A stretch of 64,000 bases of DNA from UBA3263 sp964549975 (GTDB lineage: Bacteria > Bacteroidota > Bacteroidia > Bacteroidales > Muribaculaceae): positions 1 to 64,000 of the forward strand of contig CAZJWM010000001.1 of NCBI GenBank assembly GCA_964549975.1, given 5' to 3'. The position numbers and the translations under genes are program-made. How positions within the stretch are numbered: the stretch's first letter is position 1; each line of letters opens with the position of its first letter. Shown here piece after piece: positions 45,714 through 56,000 of this stretch. The notes under the pieces were generated by a model, which searched no databases, had not been told where the DNA came from, and saw only the letters and a list, made by a program, of their open reading frames with translations.

Positions 45714-47662
45714 TCTTTTACGTCGTAGATTTCGTAGGGTGAATTTTTGGATTTGAATTCCGGCACTGTGGCCTTCATCAGGCGCACCATGTCGGGCACG
45801 TCAACGTTGTCGGCGAAGCTGCGCAGACCGTCCACCACGTTGCAAGCTTCGGCATAGTCGTAGTTGCGCACCTTTGCGATGAAGATGCTGGAGTGGTCGG
45901 TGGGGATGGTGTTCTCCTTGGTGGCGAGCACCTCTTCGTAGAGTTTTTCGCCGGGACGCAGACCGGTGTATTTGATTTCGATGTCTTCGCCGAGTTTCAG
46001 TCCGGCGAGTTTCACCATCTGTTCGGCCAGATAGGCAATCTTGATGGGTTTGCCCATGTCGAACACGCATATTTCGTTGCCGTTGGAGATTGTGGCCGCT
46101 TCCATCACCAGGCGGCAGGCCTCGGGGATGGACATGAAATAGCGCACAATGTCGGGGTGAGTCACTGTGATGGGGCCGCCTGCGGCAATCTGTGCATTGA
46201 AGTGAGGTATCACGGAGCCGTTGGAGCCGAGCACGTTGCCGAAGCGGGTGGTCACATATTTTGTGGAGCCTTTGATTTTGCCTTCGGCCACGGCCAAACC
46301 GAGCGACTGCACGTAGATTTCGGCCAGACGCTTGGTGCAACCCATGATGTTGGTGGGGTTAACGGCCTTGTCTGTGGAGATCATCACCATCTTTTCAACA
46401 CCGTATTCCAGACATTTATCGGCCACGTTGCGCGAACCAAACACGTTGACCAACACGGCCTCGCAGGGGTTGTCTTCCATCATGGGCACGTGCTTATAGG
46501 CAGCGGCGTGGAACACCACCTGCGGCTGATATTCGCGGAAGATGTAGTCCAAGCGCGTCTGTTGGCGCACATCGCCAATCACGGGCACAAAGTCCAAGCT
46601 GGGGAATTTCTCCTGAAATTCGAGCTTCACGTTGTGGAGCGGGGTCTCGGCGTTGTCCATCATCACGAGTTTGCGGATGCCGAAGGTGGCCAACTGGCGG
46701 CAGAGCTCCGAACCGATGGAGCCGGCGGCGCCGGTCACCAGGATGGTTTTGCCCTTGAAGTTGGCAATGATTTCGTCCATGGAAATCTTGATTTCCGGAC
46801 GGCCAAGCAGGTCTTCTATCTTGATTTTGCGGATGGCGCGGTCGGGCAATTGGCCGTCGACGAGGCGGTCGATTGTGGGCGCGATATACATCTCGCAGTT
46901 GGCGTTGTTGCAATAGGTCATCAGGCGTTCGCGCTCCTTCTTGGTGTCGGAGGTGCGGGCAAAGAGCACTGCGCTGGCGCCGGAGCGCTGCAGGGCATTG
47001 CTCACGTCGATGTTGTCGGCAAAGGAATAGATGCGGAGGCCGCAAATCTTGTGGTCCGACATTTTGCGGTCGTCGGTGATGAAGCCGCGCACTGAGTAGT
47101 GGGGCGACTTCTGCAGGCGTGATACCAGGGCCACCGATTTGTCGTCGGTGCCATACACGAGCACGCACTTGCGATGGGAGTTCTCGTTAATGGTGCGAAC
47201 CACCAGGTCGTAGCCCAACACCAAGGCCACTCTCACCAACACGAGCAGGGAGATGGTGACGGGCAGGTCGGCAATCACCATGCCGGAGAGCATCGTCAAG
47301 CTGCGGCCGTCGGAGTTGAAGAGCAGCAGGAAAATCAGCAGCAGAATCTCCTTACCGAAACCGGTGCAGGCCAGCGGCAGGAGTTCCTTCAGAGTGGCAT
47401 AACGAATCACAGAGCGATAGGAGCGCGACCACACCACCATGATTAAGCTGCAAATCAGCGAGCCGGTAAACCACTCGCAGATGAATCCGCCGCCGAAGGG
47501 GATTTGCGGCAACACCAAATTGATAATAAACAATGTAATCGCCGAAGCAATAAACGCAGTGAAGACGTCGAGAGCAAACACCAAACGCGTCCTAACGTAG
47601 GTGGTCAGGCTTCGATTGTGGGCAAATCTCTTGACGAACTTCTTTAACATTCTTTCAAACAT
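45710..47662 (-). CDS. CapD/FlaA1-like nucleotide-sugar epimerase/dehydratase, membrane-anchored
   Basis: 650 residues. About four membrane helices occupy residues 25-150, a first Rossmann-like region (VLVYGTDDKSVALVSRL) spans about 160-280, and the catalytic SDR domain begins near residue 310 with VTGAAGSIGSELCRQL. YKHVPMMEDNPCEA and MISTDKAVNPTNIMGCTKR mark the UDP-GlcNAc 4,6-dehydratase type, where methionine replaces the usual tyrosine of the YxxxK motif. Such enzymes open the pathways to bacillosamine or other deoxy-amino sugars of surface glycans. An alternative start is M5. The long leader upstream is described separately. Confidence 0.93.
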   Translation of the reverse strand: MFERMLKKFVKRFAHNRSLTTYVRTRLVFALDVFTAFIASAITLFIINLVLPQIPFGGGFICEWFTGSLICSLIMVVWSRSYRSVIRYATLKELLPLACTGFGKEILLLIFLLLFNSDGRSLTMLSGMVIADLPVTISLLVLVRVALVLGYDLVVRTINENSHRKCVLVYGTDDKSVALVSRLQKSPHYSVRGFITDDRKMSDHKICGLRIYSFADNIDVSNALQRSGASAVLFARTSDTKKERERLMTYCNNANCEMYIAPTIDRLVDGQLPDRAIRKIKIEDLLGRPEIKISMDEIIANFKGKTILVTGAAGSIGSELCRQLATFGIRKLVMMDNAETPLHNVKLEFQEKFPSLDFVPVIGDVRQQTRLDYIFREYQPQVVFHAAAYKHVPMMEDNPCEAVLVNVFGSRNVADKCLEYGVEKMVMISTDKAVNPTNIMGCTKRLAEIYVQSLGLAVAEGKIKGSTKYVTTRFGNVLGSNGSVIPHFNAQIAAGGPITVTHPDIVRYFMSIPEACRLVMEAATISNGNEICVFDMGKPIKIAYLAEQMVKLAGLKLGEDIEIKYTGLRPGEKLYEEVLATKENTIPTDHSSIFIAKVRNYDYAEACNVVDGLRSFADNVDVPDMVRLMKATVPEFKSKNSPYEIYDVKE

Positions 47663-47986
47663 AAGGCTAATGTGTAAACGGCGCCGGCCACGGTGGACGA
47701 CGTAACTACGTTATTAATTGTATGTAACGAGACTCTTGTCATTGTAGATTCCAAAAAGCACACAAATCGGTCACCAAGGTCACAAAGCGGCAGTCTTTCA
47801 CCAGCCACGCCAAAAGAGCCAAGTCCAAGGAGATTGGCCAAACGCACTGATAATATGTTGTTTGACTTGGCAAACATTCTATAACTGCACACTTTTTTCT
47901 GTAAGTTTACGACCCGAAGGGACTACTTTTGCAGTAACCTAAGCGTCGGTTTCTTTACGTTGTATAGGTAACCTTTTGATATGCCA

Positions 47987-48017
47987 CAAAGGTAAACATT
48001 TTTTTTCAAACCACAAT
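47987..48017 (-). promoter_or_regulatory. Promoter of the CapD-ugd unit
   Basis: ATTG (48017-48014), 19 nt, TACCTTTG (47994-47987) on the minus strand. The start codon is about 320 nt away. Confidence 0.6.
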
Positions 48018-48169
48018 TAAATTTCATACCAAAATGAACGTTTCGACAACAATTTTCCAATTTGATGCAACTTTTCTTCACATTCTGTCGGATTCCTCCA
48101 ACCTTTCGCACCAAATTTCCACTGATAGCCAACCATCAACAAGCGTTTCGCAAATTTCAACTCTTTTCG

Positions 48170-48201
48170 CTTGTAACTTTAAGGAAAAAACCGTAATTTT
48201 G
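48170..48201 (+). promoter_or_regulatory. Promoter of the parAB operon
   Basis: CTTG (48170-48173), 20 nt, TAATTTTG (48194-48201); the parA start is 21 nt after the box. Confidence 0.75.
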
Positions 48202-48221
48202 TGGTCTATAAACATGACGTC

Positions 48222-49022
48222 ATGGGAAAAATCATTGCCATAGCAAACCAAAAAGGCGGTGTGGGTAAGACCACTACCACCATCAACTTGGCAGCTTCAC
48301 TTGCCACCGAGGGTAAGAAAGTGCTGATTGTCGACGCCGACCCACAGGCCAACGCCACTTCGGGTTACGGCATCGACGTGCGCAACTTGTCGTCGTCGAT
48401 CTACGAATGTCTGGTTGACGAATACCCCGTGGCAGGATCGCAAGTGGCGACCTGCATCGACGGCTTGGACCTCATTGGCTCACGCATCGACCTGGCCGGC
48501 GCCGAACTGGAGCTTGTCAACAAACCCGAAAGAGAATCCGTGATGAAACGCGCACTCCAATCGGTGAAAGACACATACGACTACGTGCTCATCGACTGCT
48601 CCCCCTCGCTGGGACTTATCACCGTCAACGCCCTCACCGCCGCCGACTCCGTGATCATCCCCGTGCAGGCGGAATATTTCGCACTCGAGGGCATCAGCAA
48701 ACTGCTCAACACCATTCGCATCATCAAGTCGAAACTCAACCCCGCGCTCGAGATTGAGGGCTTCTTGCTCACCATGTATGACGCACGTCTTCGCCTTGCC
48801 AATCAAATCTACGAAGAGCTGAAAGGCCACTTCGGCGACATGGTGTTCGACTCCGTGATTCCGCGCAACATCCGTCTGAGCGAAGCTCCGAGCCACGGCA
48901 TACCGGCCATTGTCTACGATGCCACATCGCGCGGCGCCACAAGCCATCAGCAGCTCGCCCGCGAGATCATTCGCAAGCATCGCTCATCGGCCTCTCACGC
49001 GCACGCACACGCAAATCCTTAA
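48222..49022 (+). CDS. parA: Chromosome-partitioning ATPase ParA (Soj)
   Basis: 266 residues from MGKIIAIANQKGGVGKTTTT; seven extra upstream codons in the frame are discarded because they include the promoter. The deviant Walker A KGGVGKTT has lysines K11 and K16, Walker A' is VLIVDADPQANAT and the Walker B region is YVLIDCSPSLGLIT. The lack of an N-terminal DNA-binding domain marks the chromosomal Soj type. With ParB it segregates newly replicated origins. First gene of parA-parB-DUF5683-mltD. Confidence 0.96.
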   Translation: MGKIIAIANQKGGVGKTTTTINLAASLATEGKKVLIVDADPQANATSGYGIDVRNLSSSIYECLVDEYPVAGSQVATCIDGLDLIGSRIDLAGAELELVNKPERESVMKRALQSVKDTYDYVLIDCSPSLGLITVNALTAADSVIIPVQAEYFALEGISKLLNTIRIIKSKLNPALEIEGFLLTMYDARLRLANQIYEELKGHFGDMVFDSVIPRNIRLSEAPSHGIPAIVYDATSRGATSHQQLAREIIRKHRSSASHAHAHANP

Positions 49023-49061
49023 ATCTCACTTTTCGTTAACATCTAAAGCCAATTCAACATT

Positions 49062-49949
49062 ATGTCAATCAAGCGCAATGCATTGGGTAGAGGTCTGGAC
49101 TCGCTCATACCGATGGACGACACCCCCGCTTCAGGCTCGTCGGCCATCAACGACATCCCTCTGGATCAAATCCAGCCCAACCCCGACCAACCGCGTACCA
49201 CCTTCGACGAGGAAGCCCTCGCCGAACTCGCCTCGTCGATACGCGAACTGGGCATCATCCAGCCTCTGTCGCTCCGCAAACTCGGCCCGTCGAGCTATCA
49301 AATCATAGCCGGCGAACGCCGCTTCCGCGCAGCCAAAATGGCCGGGCTCACATCCGTGCCCGCCTACATACGCACGGCCCGCGACTCGGAGCTCACCGAG
49401 ATGGCCCTTATCGAAAATATTCAGCGCGAAGACCTCAACGCCATCGAAATTGCGTTGACCTTCCGCAAACTCATTGAACAATATTCACTCACACAGGAAC
49501 GCCTGAGCGAACGCATCGGCAAGAAACGCGCCACCATCGCCAACTTCCTGCGCCTGCTGCGCCTGCCCGCAGAAGTGCAGCTGGGCCTGCGCGACAAACG
49601 CCTCGACATGGGTCACGCCCGCGCGCTGCTCACCATCGAAAACCCCAAACTGCAACTTCGCCTCTACAGCGAAATCCTCAAACAGGGGCTGACGGTGCGC
49701 CGCGTCGAAGAGTTGGCCAAGAAATATCGCGACATGACCCCCGAAGAACTCGAGGGCAACAAAAAGCCGAAGCAAAACGCCGCCGGCGGCGAATTCGACA
49801 TTCTGCGCCGCCACCTCTCCGCCGCCTTCCACACCACGGTGCAGTTTAGCTGCGCCAAAGATGGCCGCGGCAAAATCTCATTCCCGTTCCGCAACGAGCA
49901 AGAGCTCGAAAAACTCATAGCACTGTTTGACACTATCAAAGAGAAATAA
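49062..49949 (+). CDS. parB: Chromosome-partitioning protein ParB
   Basis: 295 residues. The N-terminal KRNALGRGLDSLIP is typical of ParB. The ParB/sulfiredoxin-like CTPase domain has NPDQPRTTF, LGIIQPLSLRK and GERRFRAAKMAG (near residue 85), followed by LIENIQREDLNAIEIA, a helix-turn-helix (QERLSERIGKKRATIANFLR) and a C-terminal dimerisation domain. ParB binds parS and spreads along DNA. I did not see a parS palindrome in this window. The next gene overlaps its 3' end by 23 nt. Confidence 0.96.
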   Translation: MSIKRNALGRGLDSLIPMDDTPASGSSAINDIPLDQIQPNPDQPRTTFDEEALAELASSIRELGIIQPLSLRKLGPSSYQIIAGERRFRAAKMAGLTSVPAYIRTARDSELTEMALIENIQREDLNAIEIALTFRKLIEQYSLTQERLSERIGKKRATIANFLRLLRLPAEVQLGLRDKRLDMGHARALLTIENPKLQLRLYSEILKQGLTVRRVEELAKKYRDMTPEELEGNKKPKQNAAGGEFDILRRHLSAAFHTTVQFSCAKDGRGKISFPFRNEQELEKLIALFDTIKEK

Positions 49950-50619
49950 ATCACTTCTGTGCTCAGCATTGCTGGCCCTGATGTGTGCCGCTCCCGCCCG
50001 CGCGCAGGAACCGACAGACACATTGGAGGCCGCTATCGCTGCGCCCATAGAGGTGGATTCGGCATTTCTCGTCACCGACACCACCACGGTGGCGCTGCCC
50101 GTGGCAGCCGAAGCCGTGCGCGTGTTCAACCCCGACCCCACCCGCGCCGTGTGGCTCTCGGCCCTATGCCCGGGGTTGGGTCAACTCTACAATCGCCGCT
50201 ACTGGAAACTGCCCATTGTGGTGGGCGCATACATGGGCTTGGCCTACGCCACATCGTGGAACAACACCATGCTCAAGGACTACACCAAAGCCTATCGCGA
50301 CTTGGTGGACTCCGACCCCGACACCAAAAGCTACATGGACTTCTTCCCGTCGACCACCGACGAGTCGAGTCTCGATGCCTCCTGGCTCAAAAGCATTTTC
50401 AGTTCGCGCAGAAACTATTTTCGCCGCAATCGCGACCTCTGCATCATATCGATGGTGGGCGTGTATCTGCTGGCGATTGTCGACGCCTACGTCGACGCAT
50501 CATTGGCCCACTTCGACATCTCTCCCGACCTGACTGTGGACTGGGCGCCCATGGTGATCCCATCCGACCTGCGCACCTCCCGACCGTCGTTGGGCGTGCA
50601 ATGGGCGCTAACCTTCTAA
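49927..50619 (+). CDS. DUF5683 membrane protein
   Basis: 230 residues. The chosen TTG start at 49927 gives a good signal peptide (KRNKSLLCSALLALMCAAPARA); the first ATG, at 49981, would cut it. The DUF5683 part begins VWLSALCPGLGQLYNRRYWKLPI and has two membrane helices (about 90-110 and 170-190). Its function is unknown. In Bacteroidales, as I recall, it commonly sits between parB and mltD, as here. The 23-nt overlap with parB suggests coupled translation. Confidence 0.8.
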   Translation: MTLSKRNKSLLCSALLALMCAAPARAQEPTDTLEAAIAAPIEVDSAFLVTDTTTVALPVAAEAVRVFNPDPTRAVWLSALCPGLGQLYNRRYWKLPIVVGAYMGLAYATSWNNTMLKDYTKAYRDLVDSDPDTKSYMDFFPSTTDESSLDASWLKSIFSSRRNYFRRNRDLCIISMVGVYLLAIVDAYVDASLAHFDISPDLTVDWAPMVIPSDLRTSRPSLGVQWALTF

Positions 50620-50661
50620 CCGACATTCATTACTCACCCTATCCTCTTCGACAATATAAGC

Positions 50662-52323
50662 ATGTTTCGAAAACTTACAATATTCGCCACTATAGCCTTG
50701 AGCGGTTTCTCGGCGGCACAGGCACGCAGCGTGCTCGATGTGCACCACGAGATCACCGACACGGCAATCGTCTTCCCCGAAAGCGTGCAAACAGACGTGC
50801 ACCGCATGCAACAAAACTGGTATCTGCGCAACTTCACCGACCTGAGCTCACCGCTTAGCAACGTCCCCACGGTGAGCGACGCCGTGATGGCCAAGCGACT
50901 GATGCAACTCCCCACCACCATCGACATGCCCTTCAACTCGGTGGTGCGTTCCCACATCGACCTCTACGTGAATCGCCGCCGCCAGCTGGTGGAGACGATG
51001 CTCGGCATGAGCCTCTATTATATGCCCATCTTCGAGGAAGCTCTCGAACGCGAAGGCCTCCCCTTGGAGCTGCGCTATCTGCCCGTGATCGAATCGGCGC
51101 TGAACCCCGACGCGGTGAGCCGCGCCGGCGCCACCGGCCTCTGGCAATTCATGCTCCAAACGGCCAAAGGTCTGGGCATGGAAATCAGCACTCTGGTTGA
51201 CGAACGCCGCGACCCGCTGGTGTCGTCGCAGATGGCCGCAAAATATCTGAAACAGCTCTACGAAATCTACCACAACTGGAGTTTGGCCATAGCCGCCTAC
51301 AACTGCGGCCCCGGCAACATCAACAAGGCGCTGCTGCGCGCAGGAGCCTCCGAGAAAAATCCTAAAGATTTCTGGGATATCTACTATTATCTGCCGCAGG
51401 AAACCCGCGGCTACTTCCCCGGATTCATCGCCGCAACCTACGCGATGAACTATTACGACAAACATGGCATCAGCCCCGCGCTGGCGCGTCGTCCCATACT
51501 CACCGACACCGTCCACGTGCACAATCGTCTGGACTTCAACAGCATCTCGTCGGTCATCGACGTGCCCATCGAGGAGCTGCGCACCCTCAACCCGCAATAT
51601 CGCCAAGACGTGATTCCCGGCGACATCAAGCCCTACGCGCTGCGTCTGCCCTCGCATCAAATCTACTCCTACCTGATGAGCGAAGACACCATCGTGGCCC
51701 GCTCTCTGGCTGCATCGCCCCGCCGTCTGACCGCCGAAATCGGTGGCCCGGCAACGGCTGACGCCGGCGGCGACGACGGCACCGTCACGGAGACGCGCAC
51801 CGTGGAGAGCGTGAAGTGGCACACGGTGAAACGCGGCGAAACTCTCGCACAAATTGCTCGCAAATATGGCGTCAGCGTCAACGAGATGAAGCGCTGGAAC
51901 TCGCTGAAGTCCACCAAGGTGCGTCGCAATCAGAAACTGAAGATTGTCACCACCCAACGCGTCACCGTCAGCAAGCCCAAGGCCGCGGCTCCCAAGAACG
52001 CCCCCGACACCTCATCGGCCGTAGCCGTCTGTCCGCCTGACGCCGGCGACACCGCTGCAACCGTCCCGGCCAAACCTCAAGCCAAGGAGCAGCCCAAGGA
52101 ACAAGCCAAAGAGCAGCCCAAGACCAAGGAGAAAAAGGCCAAAGAGGAAACCAAAAAGAAGGAGCCTGCCACCAAGTCATACACCGTGCGCAAAGGCGAC
52201 ACCCTCTGGAAAATTTCGCAAGCCAACGGCACAACCGTCGACGAACTCATCAAGCTCAACAAGCTGAAAAAGGGCGCCGACATCAAGGTGGGTCAAACCA
52301 TCCAAGTGCCCCGCAAAAAGTAA
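50662..52323 (+). CDS. mltD: MltD-like membrane-bound lytic transglycosylase with two LysM domains
   Basis: 553 residues with a signal peptide (MFRKLTIFATIALSGFSAAQ). The SLT domain at about residues 130-290 has LPVIESALNPDAVSRAGATG with catalytic E144, then GLWQFMLQTAKGLGM and AIAAYNCGPGNINKAL. LysM1 is at about 385-431 (WHTVKRGETLAQIARKYGVS) and LysM2 at about 505-553 (YTVRKGDTLWKISQANGTTV), joined by a lysine/glutamate/proline-rich linker. The enzyme cleaves peptidoglycan glycan strands. The N-terminus lacks an obvious lipobox cysteine, unlike E. coli MltD. Confidence 0.93.
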   Translation: MFRKLTIFATIALSGFSAAQARSVLDVHHEITDTAIVFPESVQTDVHRMQQNWYLRNFTDLSSPLSNVPTVSDAVMAKRLMQLPTTIDMPFNSVVRSHIDLYVNRRRQLVETMLGMSLYYMPIFEEALEREGLPLELRYLPVIESALNPDAVSRAGATGLWQFMLQTAKGLGMEISTLVDERRDPLVSSQMAAKYLKQLYEIYHNWSLAIAAYNCGPGNINKALLRAGASEKNPKDFWDIYYYLPQETRGYFPGFIAATYAMNYYDKHGISPALARRPILTDTVHVHNRLDFNSISSVIDVPIEELRTLNPQYRQDVIPGDIKPYALRLPSHQIYSYLMSEDTIVARSLAASPRRLTAEIGGPATADAGGDDGTVTETRTVESVKWHTVKRGETLAQIARKYGVSVNEMKRWNSLKSTKVRRNQKLKIVTTQRVTVSKPKAAAPKNAPDTSSAVAVCPPDAGDTAATVPAKPQAKEQPKEQAKEQPKTKEKKAKEETKKKEPATKSYTVRKGDTLWKISQANGTTVDELIKLNKLKKGADIKVGQTIQVPRKK

Positions 52324-52357
52324 TATCAACAACCCTTAAACCATAACTTTTCAACGT

Positions 52358-52984
52358 ATGAAAAAGACTATTTCTCGCCTCGTGCTCGCAATAGCACTGG
52401 CCGTCGGCACCGTAGCTCCCGCTGCTGCCAAAATCGTGTCGTTCGGCCCGAAGGTCGGCGTGGCAATCAACAAGTTCTCAATCAGCCAGGATGCCTTCAG
52501 CGCCGACAATCGCGTGGGCTTCACCGGTGGTCTCACTGCCGACATCACCCTGCCCGTCGTTGGTCTGGGCTTCGACGTATCGGCCATGTACGTGCGCCGC
52601 TCGGCCGACATTCTCGAAGAAGTTGAAGGCAGCACCGACCCCATATCCAAGACCGTGCACAACGACTTCATCGACGTGCCCGTCCACGTGAAATGGAAAT
52701 TCGGTCTGCCCATCATCGGCAACGCCGTAACCCCCTACATCTTCACCGGCCCCGACTTCGCATTCCGTGCCGGCAAATCCACAGTCGACGACATCAAGTC
52801 GAAGACCACCGACGTGAGCTGGGACTTCGGCGTAGGCGTGCAGCTGATGAACCACGTGCAAATCGGTGCCAGCTATGGACTGGGCCTCACCAAAGCCATC
52901 AAGACCGTGAGCTCCGACAACAACCTCACATCCTTCGAAGGCCGCACCAACTGCTGGACCATCACCGCTGCCTACCTCTTCTAA
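52358..52984 (+). CDS. Small outer-membrane beta-barrel (PorT/OmpX-like)
   Basis: 208 residues with a signal peptide (MKKTISRLVLAIALAVGTVAPA). The mature part is made of alternating strands (FGPKVGVAINKF, VGFTGGLTADITLP, LGFDVSAMYVRR, VGVQLMNHVQIGASYGLGL) and ends in a terminal phenylalanine after ITAAYLF, the usual signal of outer-membrane barrels. The size fits eight strands of the Bacteroidetes PorT/OMP_b-brl_2 group. The role is unknown. It starts 34 nt after mltD and is followed by a terminator. Confidence 0.82.
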   Translation: MKKTISRLVLAIALAVGTVAPAAAKIVSFGPKVGVAINKFSISQDAFSADNRVGFTGGLTADITLPVVGLGFDVSAMYVRRSADILEEVEGSTDPISKTVHNDFIDVPVHVKWKFGLPIIGNAVTPYIFTGPDFAFRAGKSTVDDIKSKTTDVSWDFGVGVQLMNHVQIGASYGLGLTKAIKTVSSDNNLTSFEGRTNCWTITAAYLF

Positions 52985-53009
52985 GCTCTGACTCAACCAT
53001 CTTCAGCAC

Positions 53010-53035
53010 AGCCCCGAGCGCTCGCGCCCGGGGCT
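53010..53035 (+). terminator. Terminator after the barrel gene
   Basis: Stem AGCCCCG (53010-53016) with CGGGGCT (53029-53035), followed by TTCATTTT. Confidence 0.75.
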
Positions 53036-53080
53036 TTCATTTTCCTCACGCGCGCACGCGAAGTTTTCAAATATTTTTCG

Positions 53081-53088
53081 TAACTTTG
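53081..53088 (+). promoter_or_regulatory. -7 box of the GH92 gene
   Basis: TAACTTTG ends 7 nt before the ATG at 53096, so the transcript would be nearly leaderless. No TTG is seen at the -33 position. Confidence 0.5.
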
Positions 53089-53095
53089 CGTTGCT

Positions 53096-56000
53096 ATGAA
53101 CCTTAAGTTATCACTCCTTTCAGCAGCAATGCTCGGCATGAGCGTCTCCGCAGCGGAGGCCGCCACGCCGTCGGAATTGGTGTGCCCGTTTGTTGGCACC
53201 ACCAACTTCGGAGCCACCAATCCGGGCGCCGTACTGCCGTGGGGCATGATGTCGGTGAGCCCGTTCAACGTCACCGGCTCCTCCATGAATCGCTACGACA
53301 AAGACGCCCGCTGGTGGTCCACACCCTTTGAGTTTACCAACAGTTATTTCACGGGCTTCTCCCACGTGAACCTCAGCGGCGTGGGGTGCCCCGAAGGTGC
53401 AGCCATCATCACCACGGCCACCTCCGGCGACTTCGACCCCGACTATCACAACTACGGCTCGCGCTACGCCTCGCAAGTGGCCCGTCCCGGCTACTATGGG
53501 CTGACGCTCACCGACCAAAAGATTCAGGCCGCAGCCACCGTGACGCAACGCACCTCGCGCGAAGCGTTCACCTTCACCGAAGGTGGCACCGGCAGCATCC
53601 TGCTGAACCTCGGCGTGGCCTTGAGCAACGAAGTGGGTGCCACAGTGCGCCGCGTCAGCGACACTGAAATCGAAGGTTCGCGCCTGTTAGGCACATTCTG
53701 CTACAACCCCGGGGCAGTGTTCCCCGTCTACTTCGTAGCGCGAGTGAGCCGCGTGCCCGCCGTGCAAGGCGCATGGAAGATGCAGCCCGCTCTGAGTGGC
53801 GTGGAAGCCGAATGGACACCCGACAACGGAAAATACAAACTCTACGACAACTACACTCGCACACTCTCCGGCGACGACATAGGCTATCGCTTCACCTACA
53901 CCGACCTCCGGCCCGGCGAAACCATCGAGCTGAGCCTTGCCATCAGTTTCGTGTCAATCGAAAACGCCCGCGAAAACCTTCAGGCCGAACAACCCGAAGG
54001 CACCACCCTGACGCAAATAGCCGACGCAGCCACCTCGCTCTGGAATGACGAATTGGGCAAAGTGAGCGTCAGCGGCGGCAGCGAGGAGCAGCAGCGCGTG
54101 TTCTACACGGCGCTCTATCATTCGCTGATTCATCCGAGCGTCATCTCCGACGTGTGCGGCGAATATCCCGCAATGGAGAGCGGCGCCACCGCCCATTGCC
54201 ACACGCCGCGCTATTCGGTGTTCTCGCTGTGGGACACCTATCGCTGCCTGCACCAGCTGCTCACACTGGTCTACCCCGACCGCCAACTCGACATGCTCCG
54301 CACCATGACGGCCATGGTCTCGGAATGGGGCTGGTTGCCCAAGTGGGAACTTTTTGGCCGCGAAACGTGGACCATGGAGGGCGACCCCGCCACGTGTGTG
54401 ATCGTCGACTCATGGCGCAAAGGCCTGAAAGAGTTTGATATCGACATGGCCTACGAGGCGATGGTGAAATCCGCCACCACACGTGGCGCCGACAACCTGA
54501 TGCGCCCCGACATCGACCCCTACGCCGCCAAAGGCTACATCCCCATGGGATATTATGCCGGCGACCTCAGCGGCGACAACTCCGTGAGCCATGCCTTGGA
54601 ATATTACGTGGCCGATGCAGCCCTCGCCGCGTTGGCTCGCGAGCGCGGCGACGCCTCGCTGGCCGACACTCTGGAGCGCCGCAGCCACGGATGGCAACAC
54701 TATTTCGACTACTCGCTCGGCTGCCTGCGTCCGCTCAATGCCGACGGCTCATTCCTCTCGCCCTTCGACCCCGCCGACGGCGCCAACTTCAGCAATGCCC
54801 CCGGATTTCACGAAGGGAGCGCGTGGAACTACAGTTTCGCCCTACCCCACGACGTCGACGCCATGATTGCCGCACACGGCGGCGCCGACACGTTCTGCCA
54901 ACGCTTGCAAACGGTGTTCGACAGCGGACTCTACGACCCCGCTAACGAACCCGACATTGCCTACGCATATCTCTTCAACCGCGTGCCCGGACAGGAGTGG
55001 CGCACCTCCACCGAGGTTGACCGCATCCTGGCCCGCAACTACACCACCGCTCCCGACGGCATCCCCGGCAACGACGACTGCGGCACCATGAGTGCATGGG
55101 CCGTCTTGTCGATGCTCGGTCTCTATCCCGAGTGCCCCGGCACTCCCACCTACACCCTCACCGCCCCCACCTTCGACAACGCCACCGTCAAAACCGCCGG
55201 TGGCACGCTCACCATCACTGCCGAACGTCTCTCCCCCTCAGCCCGCCACATCAAAGAGGTGACACTCGACGGCCGCAAAATCGACGGATTCACCATCGAT
55301 CACGCCGACATCACCAACGGCGACCACACACTGCACTTCACCCTGGAGGTGCGCCCCGTGGAGATGGTTGACCCGAAAATCGGCAGCGGCGACCATGGCC
55401 ACGTGTTTGTGGGCGCAAACGTGCCCTTCGGCATGGTGATGCTCGGCCCGACATCCTTCCCGCAATCGTGGGACTGGTGTAGCGGCTACCACGACACCGA
55501 CAGCACCCTCATCGGCTTCAGCCACACCCACCTGAGCGGCACCGGCATCGGCGACCTCTTCGACGTGACACTCCTGCCCGTCACCTCCGCCCCCAAAGCC
55601 TACACTCGCGAAGGTCTCACACGCCAAGCACTGCGCTCCACTGAGCAAGTGCGCCCCGGCTACTACGCCGTGGATATCGACAACGGCGTGAAAGCGCAAA
55701 TGAGCGCCACGGCTCGCGTGGGCATCAGCCGATACACCTATCCCGACTCCGTGACCCGCCCTATGCTCGTGATCAACCTGGAGGATGGCGGCTGCTGGGA
55801 TGCCGTGACCGAATCGTCGCTCCACCGCGACTCCGCCGGCCGTCTGCTTGGTCTGCGCCGCTCCAAAGGCTGGGCAAAGGATCAATACGTCTATTTTGCC
55901 ATCGAATTTTCGCGCGCTCCCGCCTCTGTGGAAACTTGCGGCAAACACCACCATCTGCTGACGTGGGCCGACAACTCTGCGCCCATCACCGTGAAAGTGG

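Larger units (their letters stand above)
47663..48221. other. 559-nt intergenic region with long CapD leader and parA promoter
   Basis: No convincing gene. On the minus strand a promoter at 48017-47987 would give the CapD-like gene a leader of about 320 nt. The leader contains the repeated motif GGTCACCAAGGTCACAAAG (47771-47789) and a GCCAA...TTGGC stem near 47825-47845. An 82-codon frame at 47892-47644 overlaps the CapD start but starts with GTG and has no recognisable content. The AT-rich part 48000-48170 shows nothing further. The parA promoter is at 48170-48201. Confidence 0.5.

Noticed and set aside
47644..47892. 82-codon frame before the CapD-like gene as a real gene
   Set aside because: GTG start, overlap with the structural gene start and no recognisable content; treated as leader sequence.
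48000..53000. parS site near parAB
   Set aside because: No sequence close to the TGTTNCACGTGAAACA-type palindrome was noticed; sites may lie outside the window.
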